Source: Bacteroidales bacterium | GTDB lineage: Bacteria > Bacteroidota > Bacteroidia > Bacteroidales > WCHB1-69 | Assembly: GCA_017651425.1 (NCBI GenBank) | Contig: JAGCCZ010000009.1 | Coordinates: 1-52,106 of the forward strand | Direction: 5' to 3' | Length of the DNA stretch: 52,106 nucleotides | In this document: in pieces, positions 43,460 through 50,833 of the stretch | Layout of the letters: each line of letters opens with the position of its first letter | How positions within the stretch are numbered: position 1 is the first letter of the stretch | Made by a program: the position numbers and the translations under genes | The notes under the pieces: model-generated | Database searches by the model: none | Seen by the model: the letters and a program-made list of their open reading frames with translations, nothing else | Told to the model about the DNA's origin: nothing

Positions 43460-46400
43460 ATGATTCATAAGATCCGACTTTTTGTGTCCCTTATAATAAT
43501 GGTTCTCCTGCTGGGAGTCGTGTCGGCGCAGACGTACAATGTCCCCTCGTCGGGCACACAGACCATCAGTATATGTTCCGGGACCATCTACGATCCGGGT
43601 GGCACGGGCAGCTACTCCAACAACTGCTCGGGAACACTGATTGTGCAATCCTCATCGCCGAACTGCAGAGTGCATATAGAAGGGAGCTATGACACCGAGA
43701 ACAGTTACGATAAACTGTATGTGTATGAGGGGGTTGGCACCACAGGTACGCTGTACGGCACTTATACAGGGCAGGGTAGCATTAATATAACTTCTGCTTC
43801 GGGCGCCCTTACGCTTCGCTTTACCTCTGACGTCAGTGTGACGAAACCCGGATTTGAGCTGCAGGTGACCTGCGCGGGAGGGTGTGATTGCGGAGGAGCT
43901 CCCACCAATTTGGTACTGCAAAACAATACGAACAGTCTGCATGTCTCTTGGAATGCCAGCGACCCTACTGTGAACAACTACTATCTTGAATATGGCATTC
44001 CCGGTTTCACGCCCGGCACTGGTACGGGAGTCTGGGTGACGGGGACCAGCTACGACATCCCCAATCCCGTCGCCGGACAGGAGTATGAGGTACACGTCTA
44101 TTTTGATTGCGGCAACGACCTTGTCATCACAACAGAATCATATTCTACGGTCTTTTTGAGGTACGAATATAATGTCCCCTCATCCGGCACGCAGACCATT
44201 TCGATATGTTCAGGCACCATTTATGATCCGGGTGGCACAAATGACTATTCCAACAACTGTACTGGCATTCTTGTCTTGCAGCCGGCCACGCCCGGGTGTG
44301 TGGCGCGGGTTTTCGGCAATTTTAACACAGAATCCAATTACGACAAACTCTACATCTATGACGGAGTGGGGACAACAGGCACTCTGTATGGCCCTTATGA
44401 GGGCACCGGATCCTTGAATGTGATCTCCAACACAGGGCCCCTGACGTTGAAGTTCACCTCTGATGGCAGTGTGGTGAGACCGGGCTTTGAGCTGCATGTG
44501 GAGTGTACGGGCAGCTGCACATGCGGCGGCGGCCCCGTCAATCTGAACATGCAAGCCATTTCGGATTTTATTCGCGTCTCTTGGAATGCCTGCCTGGACC
44601 CGACGGTAAGTACCTATTACCTTGAATATGGGCCGTCAGGTTTCACGCCGGGTACCGGCACCGGGGTCTGGGTGACGGGAACCAGCTATGATATCACCGG
44701 CCTGATGATTGGGCAGGAATACGATGCCCACGTCTATTTCGACTGCGGCAACGACCATCTTATCACCAATGAACCCTTTTCCTCCTCGATGATATGTGTG
44801 CCTGACACTGTTTCCTGCATTGATCTGACCAGCTTGAACAGTCCCAACATCCTGTGCCAATACGGGTCCTTCAGCAATCCCTATCAATATACCGGGGTTG
44901 TGGATGACGGCTGGCAGGCGCAAACCAGCCGGCACACCGTCAATCTGCAACAGGCTACCGATCCCCGGACGGGCGGTCTGCTCAACATCCTGCCGCCTTG
45001 TGAGAAGTATTCTGTCCGCTTGGGCAACTGGGCGTCGAGTTCGAAGGCGGAAAGCATCACATACACCTTCCATGTGGATACGGCTGATGCCGCCATTCTG
45101 CTGCTGAAGTATGCTGCTGTGCTGCAAGACCCGAACCATACCCAGTCGGAACAGCCTCGTTTCAAATTTGAGCTGCTTGACCAGAACAACAACCTTGTGG
45201 ACCCGGTTTGCGGGGCCGCCGATTATATTGCCAATGCCGCTTTGGACTGGAACACCGCCAGCAGCGATGTCCTCTGGAAGGACTGGACCACTGTGGGTAC
45301 AGATCTGAGTGCCTATCATGGACAGAACATCCGGGTTCGCCTCACCACCTACGACTGCGACCAGGGCGCGCACTATGGCTATGCCTATTTCCACCTGAAT
45401 TGCCATAAGAAGAACATTACGGTGGAGTCGTGCGGTGAAACGATCTACAACACCTACTCGGCACCCGCCGGATTCAACTACAACTGGTATTACCAGAGCA
45501 GTCCCAATACGATTATCTCCACCGCCCAGTCCGTCACGGTGCCCTCGGGCAACGACCGTCTCTGCTGCAAGGTGATATCCCTCAATAACCCCAGCTGCTT
45601 CTTTACCTTATGGACCACGTTGACCTCGCGCTATCCGATGGCCGAATTTTCCGCCACGAACCGGCCCTGTTCATACCAATATGATTTCAGCAACCAGAGT
45701 TTTGTCTCTTCCGACGAGTTGGTGGCCATCCCGACCGGCGAGTCCTGCCAGTCGGCCACCTGGATCTTTGGTGACGGTACGACATCGGATGATCTGGAGC
45801 CCACGCACCAGTTCCCCGGGCCGGGAACCTATCCGGTGACCCTTGTGGCCAAGATTAATCACGGCCTTTGTACCGACACGCTCACCTCGTACATCACGGT
45901 GGTGGAGTATCATCTGGACACCACCATTGTGGATACGACTGTCTGCGGGGAGTATGTGTGGGGCGACACCACCTATACCCATTCGGGCATCTATATGCGC
46001 CGTTATCAGTCCGCCAGCGGCTGTGACAGTATTGTGACCCTCCGTCTGACAGCCCTCCCGCCAGTGACCTTCTCGTTTACGGCCTCCAGCTGCAACAACT
46101 ACACCTGGAACGGGCAGACCTACACACAGTCGGGCGACTATGTGCAGCATTTCCAGACCAGCCACGGCTGCGACAGTGCGGTGACGCTGCACTTGACCAT
46201 CTGGCAGCCGGTCGCCACCTCATTCACAGCCTCCAACTGCAACAGCTATGCCTGGAACGGGCAGACCTATACGCAGTCGGGCGACTATGTGCAGCATTTC
46301 CAGACCAGCCACGGCTGCGACAGTGCGGTGACGCTTCACCTGACCATCTGGAACCCTGCCACCAGTTCGTTCAATGCATCGGCTTGCGACGACTACACCT

Positions 46401-47458
46401 GGAACGGACAGACCTACACGCAGTCGGGAGACTATGTGCAGCATTTCCAGACCAGCTACGGCTGCGACAGCACAGTAACGCTGCACCTGACCATAAACCA
46501 CTCGGTCACTAGGGAGATTGTTGACACAAACTGCATGAATTACACCTGGAACGGGCAGACCTACACACAGTCGGGCGACTATGTGCAGCATTTCCAGACC
46601 AGCCACGGATGTGACAGTGTGGTGACGCTGCACCTGAATATAAGCCAAACTGTCCATACGCATTTCTCCACCACCTCTTGCGACAGCTTCGCTTGGAATG
46701 GGGAAAATTACTTCCTGTCTGGCGACTATGTGCAGCAGTTTACCACCAGCAGCGGCTGTGACAGCGTTATAACCCTGCATCTGACGATTGCGAAGACTCA
46801 CTTCGTGGATATTGAGGATGTGGCGTGTGAGGGGCAGCCGTATCTGCGGCACGGTTTCAATGTGCCGGCGGTCCAAACCATCGACAGGGAAAGTATGGTG
46901 TTAGTGCAGCAGCTGCAGAGCAGCGCCGGCTGCGACAGCACGGTGAAGCTGCATCTGACGATTGCGGACACGGCGTTGAGAATAGAGTCTTCCTCGTCGG
47001 ACTTGTGCGATGAGACCACCATTGAGATTTACGCCCAGTCAAAGATGCCCAACTATTATTGGAATACGGGGGAGAATACGCCCTCCATTGTGGTGAGCAC
47101 TCCGGGATACTACAGTGTGACCGTCTCTGATGCGGACTGTTCGGTCAGCAAAAGCCTGTTGATTGAGCCTTGCGCCTCTGAGATATACCTTCCCAACACC
47201 ATTACCCCGAGCAATGGTGACAACATGAACGACTATTTCTGCTTGGATGGTTTTTTCCAGCATCAGATGTTTGATTTTTCCATCGAGATCTATGACCGCT
47301 GGGGGGCGCTGGTTTTCTTCTCCCGAGACAAGGACTTCCGTTGGCGGGGAGAGGTGAAGGGCAAACTCATCACCAATGCGACGTACAGCTATACCATCCA
47401 TTATAAGGATATTTACGGGGAACGTTTCCTGTTGAAGGGAAATGTTCTGGTTTTGTAG
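43460..47458 (+). CDS. Large T9SS type B surface protein: CUB, PKD and 49-residue modules
   Basis: A 1332-residue exported protein. Order: signal peptide (~1-24, LLLGVVSAQ); two CUB-like domains, each starting YNVPSSGTQTISICSGTIYD (~27-145 and ~234-350), each followed by a fibronectin-like segment (DPTVNNYYLEYGIPGFTPGT); a unique beta region (~450-650); a PKD domain (~735-810, ATWIFGDGTTSDDLEP); seven tandem modules (~817-1175) with NYTWNGQTYTQSGDYVQHF and CDSAVTLHLTI; and a gliding-motility-type (type B) C-terminal sorting domain (~1245-1332, IYLPNTITPSNGDNMNDYF, IEIYDRWG). It should be exported by T9SS and held on the surface, possibly as an adhesin or matrix protein. It has its own promoter; no PorP/SprF-like gene follows. 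Confidence 0.88.
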   Translation: MIHKIRLFVSLIIMVLLLGVVSAQTYNVPSSGTQTISICSGTIYDPGGTGSYSNNCSGTLIVQSSSPNCRVHIEGSYDTENSYDKLYVYEGVGTTGTLYGTYTGQGSINITSASGALTLRFTSDVSVTKPGFELQVTCAGGCDCGGAPTNLVLQNNTNSLHVSWNASDPTVNNYYLEYGIPGFTPGTGTGVWVTGTSYDIPNPVAGQEYEVHVYFDCGNDLVITTESYSTVFLRYEYNVPSSGTQTISICSGTIYDPGGTNDYSNNCTGILVLQPATPGCVARVFGNFNTESNYDKLYIYDGVGTTGTLYGPYEGTGSLNVISNTGPLTLKFTSDGSVVRPGFELHVECTGSCTCGGGPVNLNMQAISDFIRVSWNACLDPTVSTYYLEYGPSGFTPGTGTGVWVTGTSYDITGLMIGQEYDAHVYFDCGNDHLITNEPFSSSMICVPDTVSCIDLTSLNSPNILCQYGSFSNPYQYTGVVDDGWQAQTSRHTVNLQQATDPRTGGLLNILPPCEKYSVRLGNWASSSKAESITYTFHVDTADAAILLLKYAAVLQDPNHTQSEQPRFKFELLDQNNNLVDPVCGAADYIANAALDWNTASSDVLWKDWTTVGTDLSAYHGQNIRVRLTTYDCDQGAHYGYAYFHLNCHKKNITVESCGETIYNTYSAPAGFNYNWYYQSSPNTIISTAQSVTVPSGNDRLCCKVISLNNPSCFFTLWTTLTSRYPMAEFSATNRPCSYQYDFSNQSFVSSDELVAIPTGESCQSATWIFGDGTTSDDLEPTHQFPGPGTYPVTLVAKINHGLCTDTLTSYITVVEYHLDTTIVDTTVCGEYVWGDTTYTHSGIYMRRYQSASGCDSIVTLRLTALPPVTFSFTASSCNNYTWNGQTYTQSGDYVQHFQTSHGCDSAVTLHLTIWQPVATSFTASNCNSYAWNGQTYTQSGDYVQHFQTSHGCDSAVTLHLTIWNPATSSFNASACDDYTWNGQTYTQSGDYVQHFQTSYGCDSTVTLHLTINHSVTREIVDTNCMNYTWNGQTYTQSGDYVQHFQTSHGCDSVVTLHLNISQTVHTHFSTTSCDSFAWNGENYFLSGDYVQQFTTSSGCDSVITLHLTIAKTHFVDIEDVACEGQPYLRHGFNVPAVQTIDRESMVLVQQLQSSAGCDSTVKLHLTIADTALRIESSSSDLCDETTIEIYAQSKMPNYYWNTGENTPSIVVSTPGYYSVTVSDADCSVSKSLLIEPCASEIYLPNTITPSNGDNMNDYFCLDGFFQHQMFDFSIEIYDRWGALVFFSRDKDFRWRGEVKGKLITNATYSYTIHYKDIYGERFLLKGNVLVL
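45910..46972 (+). repeat. Coding modules related to the first gene's 147-bp repeats
   Basis: About seven modules; the well-kept ones have a 147-bp period (for example cysteine codons at 46091 and 46238). The protein core is TYTQSGDY ... GCDSAVTLHLT, the same scaffold as the array at 1-1995. The outer copies are divergent and the middle four nearly identical. Confidence 0.8.
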
Positions 47459-47485
47459 GTGATGCTTGGATCTGTCCGCCCATCA

Positions 47486-47545
47486 TCACCAATCGGCCAT
47501 GGGACTCCGGCAGATGTTACCATGGCAGACAAAGTAGATTTTGCA
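47486..47545 (-). pseudogene. Fragment of a low-molecular-weight protein tyrosine phosphatase
   Basis: Read leftward, 19 codons from 47545 give CKIYFVCHGNICRSPMADW then a stop. CHGNICRSP is the catalytic P-loop (C-x5-R-S) that opens this phosphatase family, normally ~150 residues long, so about 87% of the gene is missing. It lies 27 bp past the stop of the large surface protein gene, in the opposite orientation. No promoter or start codon suits it. It marks a deletion or rearrangement point. Confidence 0.7.
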
Positions 47546-47621
47546 CGTTGTATTGTTTTTCGTTTTGCGGGTTATTTCATGATGGTGAGGGGCAAACAGG
47601 GCGCAAAATGGCAAAAAAATG

Positions 47622-47629
47622 TACTTTTG
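47622..47629 (+). promoter_or_regulatory. -7 promoter element of the broken subtilase gene
   Basis: TACTTTTG, an exact TAnnTTTG match, 39 bp before the ATG at 47669; the promoter survives although the gene is broken. Confidence 0.55.
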
Positions 47630-47668
47630 CCCCATTATAACATGTTGATTTATAGAACGGCAAAACCG

Positions 47669-48184
47669 ATGAAAAAAAGTCACCCTTCATTTGCTGCTGC
47701 TTCTCTCCGCGGCAGGTTTTTCCCAAGTCGAATTAGACTATTCGGTCACCCCGAAAGTGCAGGCCACGGGGATGAGCATCAAAGGGTTGTCTCCCGAAAG
47801 TGCGCAGTTCCTGTCGCTGTGCCGGAAGGCGGACTCGCTGAAGAGTCGTTCCGCACGGAAAGCTGCGCAGGCGCAGCTGCGCGAACGCTATGGCGTGCAA
47901 CGCGGGAAAGTCACTGCTATTGTGGAGCTTGCCGAAGGGCATGCTCCGCAGGAACTCAGTGTTTACGGTGTATCCGTGAACAGCTCCGCAGACGGTGTCC
48001 TGACGGTGTTGATCCCGTGAACCGTTTCGCCGAGCTGGCCGAGTCGGGCATCTGCAAAATCATTGATGTGGGCCGCAAAATGACCGTCATGATGGACAAT
48101 GTCCGTGGCAGTCTGGGCATCGACGGGATCTGCGCCGGACTGAACCTGCCGCACGGCTACGACGGCAGTGGTGTGGTGGTGGGC
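47669..48184 (+). pseudogene. Truncated, twice-frameshifted subtilase (S8) N-terminus
   Basis: Starts ATG followed by seven A. With six A the frame would read MKKVTLHLLLLLSAAGFSQ, a perfect signal peptide, continuing VELDYSVTPKVQATGMSIKG. A second one-base change near 48017-48018 is needed to pass from DGVLTVLIP into VNRFAELAESGICKIIDVGR. The remainder (MDNVRGSLGIDGICAGLNLP, then YDGSGVVVG) is the pro-region and first residues of the catalytic domain of Bacteroidales S8 peptidases. The sequence stops at GVVVG just before the catalytic aspartate, exactly at a short repeat (48185). The frameshifts cancel each other. No protease activity is possible. Confidence 0.75.
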
Positions 48185-48204
48185 TTTTTGCGAGTAGCGG
48201 AAAT
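48185..48204 (+). repeat. Short repeat, copy 1 (at the subtilase break)
   Basis: TTTTTGCGAGTAGCGGAAAT joins the broken subtilase to the sir2-like gene, whose stop codon begins 2 bp further on. Copies 2 and 3 are at 49443-49464 and 52082-52102 in the same orientation; only the ~20-bp core is present here. Confidence 0.7.
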
Positions 48205-48205
48205 G

Positions 48206-49348
48206 TCAATTTCCATTCTCCTTTTGCCTTCTCCATTCTTCCGCTTCGCGAAGCATCTCCTCATATTTCGCTTTCAGTTTGGCTTGCAACGATTTCGGTA
48301 CGGGTTTGGTTGGAAAGAATACCTCGGGCGATTCGGGGTGGAAATGGATGTCGCCCTCGCCTAACGAGTACACCACGTAACAGTCGTCGCTATAGTCCCA
48401 ATGGAAGCATTCTTCTTTGTATTCAATGCCCTTTTCCAAGCATCGTTTCTTATGGTTCTCCAACCAGTATGGCCGTTTGCGTTCAAAATCTTCCACGGTG
48501 GGTTGGGTGTGCCACACAACGCAAAGTACCGCCCGCCAGTCGTTGATCACCTCTACGATGTCGCCTGGCTTGAACCTGATTTGGTCGGGGATTCGACCTT
48601 TGAAATGCCGCTCGCATTGATGGTCAAACAGATTCTCGTCATTGGGTTTTCCGTCGGCGGTGTAGGTGCGCACCGATTGGATGCCTTCCCAATTGCTGCC
48701 CACATCCAATTGGTGTTCCCTTATGCTGTAGGCCAAAACATTCGACGAGCAGACCTTGCTCAGCTCGCCGTGTAGATGGATAACCCGCATGGAACCGGCC
48801 CGCTCGTGGAGGTTGTCCACATTCTGGGTGATGACAGTCACCTCATGCTCTTCCTCCAACCGGGCAATTATCCGATGGGCTTCATTGGGCTCGGCCTCTG
48901 CAATTTTCTTTCGCAAAGCATTGTAGAAGTCGAGGCACTTTTCCGTATCATAATAGAGTGCGCCCGCACTTGCTAGCCTCACCCGCTCTTTGTCCGTCCA
49001 CATTCCATCCTCGCCGCGAAAGGTCTCCAACCCGCTTTCGGCGCTTATGCCTGCGCCCGTGAGGAAAACGATGTGCTGGCGAGGGGTTGGTTTTGAAGAT
49101 AATAATTCATCGGGTTTAAGACCGTAAATCTTTTCCGCAAACTCCTTAAAGGGTATTGCACCGAGTTTTCGGTAAAACTCATCTGGATTGTCCCCTATTT
49201 GAATAGGTCCGATATTATTCTCACTATTTTCATTGACAGCACGTTCTGCTTTGCGTTTTGCTATAAATTGTTTTATATAAGCAATCGCTTCTTCCATTGG
49301 CATTTTACTGACTTTAATCAGTTCCGCTATTTTCTCTTCGTTGGTCAT
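48206..49348 (-). CDS. Chimeric Sir2-like protein
   Basis: A 380-residue protein. Residues 1-45 are a charged helical extension. Residues ~88-200 are the first half of an NAD-dependent Sir2 deacylase: FLTGAGISAESGLETFRG (NAD loop), TQNVDNLHERAG and HLHGEL with catalytic His193. After KVCSSN (~203) the expected second half (the ...P.IVWFGE segment and the GTSL NAD-binding strand) is absent. It is replaced by ~150 residues of unknown type: IRFKPGDIVEVINDWRAVLC, FHWDYSDDCYVVYSLGEGD, HPESPEVFFPTKPVPKS and a helical tail. Full deacylase activity is therefore doubtful; NAD or ADP-ribose binding is possible. No perfect -7 element upstream. Confidence 0.78.
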   Translation of the reverse strand: MTNEEKIAELIKVSKMPMEEAIAYIKQFIAKRKAERAVNENSENNIGPIQIGDNPDEFYRKLGAIPFKEFAEKIYGLKPDELLSSKPTPRQHIVFLTGAGISAESGLETFRGEDGMWTDKERVRLASAGALYYDTEKCLDFYNALRKKIAEAEPNEAHRIIARLEEEHEVTVITQNVDNLHERAGSMRVIHLHGELSKVCSSNVLAYSIREHQLDVGSNWEGIQSVRTYTADGKPNDENLFDHQCERHFKGRIPDQIRFKPGDIVEVINDWRAVLCVVWHTQPTVEDFERKRPYWLENHKKRCLEKGIEYKEECFHWDYSDDCYVVYSLGEGDIHFHPESPEVFFPTKPVPKSLQAKLKAKYEEMLREAEEWRRQKENGN

Positions 49349-49399
49349 AATTCCGTTTTTTTTTAATTAGTATTTGTAAGAATGTGTTTTTGTTGTTTC

Positions 49400-49464
49400 C
49401 GAATTGCGCGGCAATAAGACAGCGTTTATGAATGGAGGTGCGTTTTTGCAAGTAGCAGAAATTA
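49400..49464 (+). repeat. Short repeat, copy 2, in its ~63-bp extended form
   Basis: The core TTTTTGCAAGTAGCAGAAAT at 49443-49462 is preceded by GAATTGCGCGGCAA and GGTGC blocks that align with 52040-52102 at roughly 70% identity. It lies just upstream of the sir2-like gene and downstream of the BspA-like gene. Confidence 0.65.
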
Positions 49465-49468
49465 TTTA

Positions 49469-49530
49469 TCCCGCAGATTCCGCTGATTTCCGCAGAAATA
49501 GGTCAGCGTAATGCTGCGTATTCTGCGGGA
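49469..49530. repeat. REP-like palindrome
   Basis: TCCCGCAGATT (49469-49479) and ATTCTGCGGGA (49520-49530) are near-perfect inverted arms, with inner CGCTGA and TCAGCG arms. It belongs to the same CCCGCAGA/TCTGCGGG family as 6103-6170. It lies 10 bp after the BspA-like stop (read leftward) and could act as a transcript end. Confidence 0.6.
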
Positions 49531-49540
49531 GAAAAGACAG

Positions 49541-50437
49541 TTATTCTTCAATCGGCAAGATGTGTTTGAACACGCCCCATTCCGGATCTTGACGGTACTG
49601 CTCCACGAGGTCTGCTGGCACATACAGGATTGCATTTGGCAGAGGAATATTATTGTCCCAGGCACCGAAACTGCCTTTACAATCTAACTTTTTGGGAGAC
49701 CGTAGCACAACGGTTCTCAGATTTAAGCAGTCCACAAATGTTTCAAACCCCAAATCATTAAGTGTGCTGGGCAAATCGACATTTGTCAAACTGTCGTCTT
49801 CCATAAAACTTTGTGTTCCACAACTTTCAAATCCTTCGGGAAATATTACGCTGCGGAGTTTCGGACAACAACTGAAACTGTTGTCTCTCGTCCTTAACAA
49901 GGTGCTCGGCAGGGTGAGAGACTCCATTTTTATGCAACCGCTAAAAGCATATTGGTTGACCTCCTCAACGCCTTCCGGCAGCACGATGTGCCTGCGCCTT
50001 GAATTTTTGGCGGCCCACACTTTTCTGCCGTCTTTCGACACTATCATCCCATCCACGTATTTCAGATGTGGGTTTTCCTTGTCAATAACGAAACAGGGTG
50101 TTGCCAAGAGTCCATTGAAATTATCTATGGTTTCCACTCCTTTGCCGATAAAGACAGAACGTAGGTGGTCACAAAAAACGAATGCGTCCTCATCAATATA
50201 GTTATAGCTATCCGGTATGACCAGATGGCGCAACTGAGAGGTACAGCAAAAAGCCCCGTGCTCCACACTCTCAACGGTATAACGTTCTCCATCAACCATC
50301 ACGTGGTCGGGTAGGTGGTAGCGACGGCACCGGCCGATATGGCCTTTGGCAATCCATGCCGTTTTCTCTTCATCGTCAAGCAGATAGATGAACTTGCCCT
50401 GCTTGTATTCTCTTCGGGAATAAATATCTAAGCCCAT
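49541..50437 (-). CDS. BspA-like leucine-rich-repeat protein
   Basis: A ~298-residue protein with LRR_5 (BspA type) repeats from residue ~60: VESVEHGAFCCTSQLRHLVI, AFVFCDHLRSVFIGKGVE, EGVEEVNQYAFSGCIKMESL, FSCCPKLRSVIFPEGFE, SFMEDDSLTNVDLPSTL. BspA proteins are usually exported binding proteins, but no signal peptide or sorting domain is visible here, so it may be cytosolic. I chose MGLDIYSRREY (50437), 11 bp after the stop of the small gene upstream; an ATG at 50470 would overlap that gene. Together they form a two-gene unit in the leftward cassette run. Confidence 0.78.
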   Translation of the reverse strand: MGLDIYSRREYKQGKFIYLLDDEEKTAWIAKGHIGRCRRYHLPDHVMVDGERYTVESVEHGAFCCTSQLRHLVIPDSYNYIDEDAFVFCDHLRSVFIGKGVETIDNFNGLLATPCFVIDKENPHLKYVDGMIVSKDGRKVWAAKNSRRRHIVLPEGVEEVNQYAFSGCIKMESLTLPSTLLRTRDNSFSCCPKLRSVIFPEGFESCGTQSFMEDDSLTNVDLPSTLNDLGFETFVDCLNLRTVVLRSPKKLDCKGSFGAWDNNIPLPNAILYVPADLVEQYRQDPEWGVFKHILPIEE

Positions 50438-50448
50438 AGTTTCTGTGT

Positions 50449-50682
50449 TTATTTTGCCTTTCTCTTGCAAAAAGTGAGTGCTTCATACCGTTCACAACCT
50501 TTCCCGAACATATTAGCATCACATAATCGGTACCCTTTCCCCTCATATTCCTTAATGGTCGGATTGTTCTCATACACACCGGGTTCTCCGCCATTCAAAA
50601 CAACAATGGCATCCATGCCGAATGTGTCAATGGCTCCCAAGGTGTAGATTTTCAACATGGTTGCGATAAAGTCTTTTTCCAT
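50449..50682 (-). CDS. Small protein of unknown function
   Basis: A 77-residue protein starting MEKDFIATMLKIYTLGAIDT. It is soluble, with three cysteines in the C-terminal third (YRLCDANMFGKGCERYEALT, FCKRKAK). No family recognised and no homology to the PIN/antitoxin genes. It precedes the BspA-like gene by 11 bp and so is probably co-transcribed; no clear promoter lies upstream, where a nested palindrome is found instead. Confidence 0.6.
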   Translation of the reverse strand: MEKDFIATMLKIYTLGAIDTFGMDAIVVLNGGEPGVYENNPTIKEYEGKGYRLCDANMFGKGCERYEALTFCKRKAK

Positions 50683-50731
50683 AACTTCTCGTAATTAATT
50701 CTATTGGTTTATTCAGTTAGTCAAATAATAA

Positions 50732-50810
50732 GTTTGCGTGCGGCCATAATCCATAAAAACTTTTATGATTATATGAGTGAGCAATATTCGCCTACAACCG
50801 CAACGCAAAC
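50732..50810. repeat. 79-bp nested inverted-repeat element
   Basis: Outer arms GTTTGCGTGCGG (50732-50743) and CCGCAACGCAAAC (50798-50810) pair with one bulge. Inside, CATAATCCATAAAA pairs with TTTTATGATTATATG (about 50745-50775). It lies between the hydrolase stop and the small gene's start, filling half of a 151-bp gap. It could be a terminator-like structure or a recombination site; nothing decides. Confidence 0.5.
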
Positions 50811-50833
50811 TGTTTCACTGCGGCAATAATAAT

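Noticed and set aside
47669..48184. Programmed frameshifting of an intact subtilase
   Set aside because: The gene ends before the catalytic residues, so frameshifting could not restore an active enzyme.
49469..49530. attC-like integron site
   Set aside because: It is a symmetric REP-type palindrome with CCCGCAGA arms, lacks the integron core-site consensus, and a relative occurs at 6103-6170 away from any cassette.
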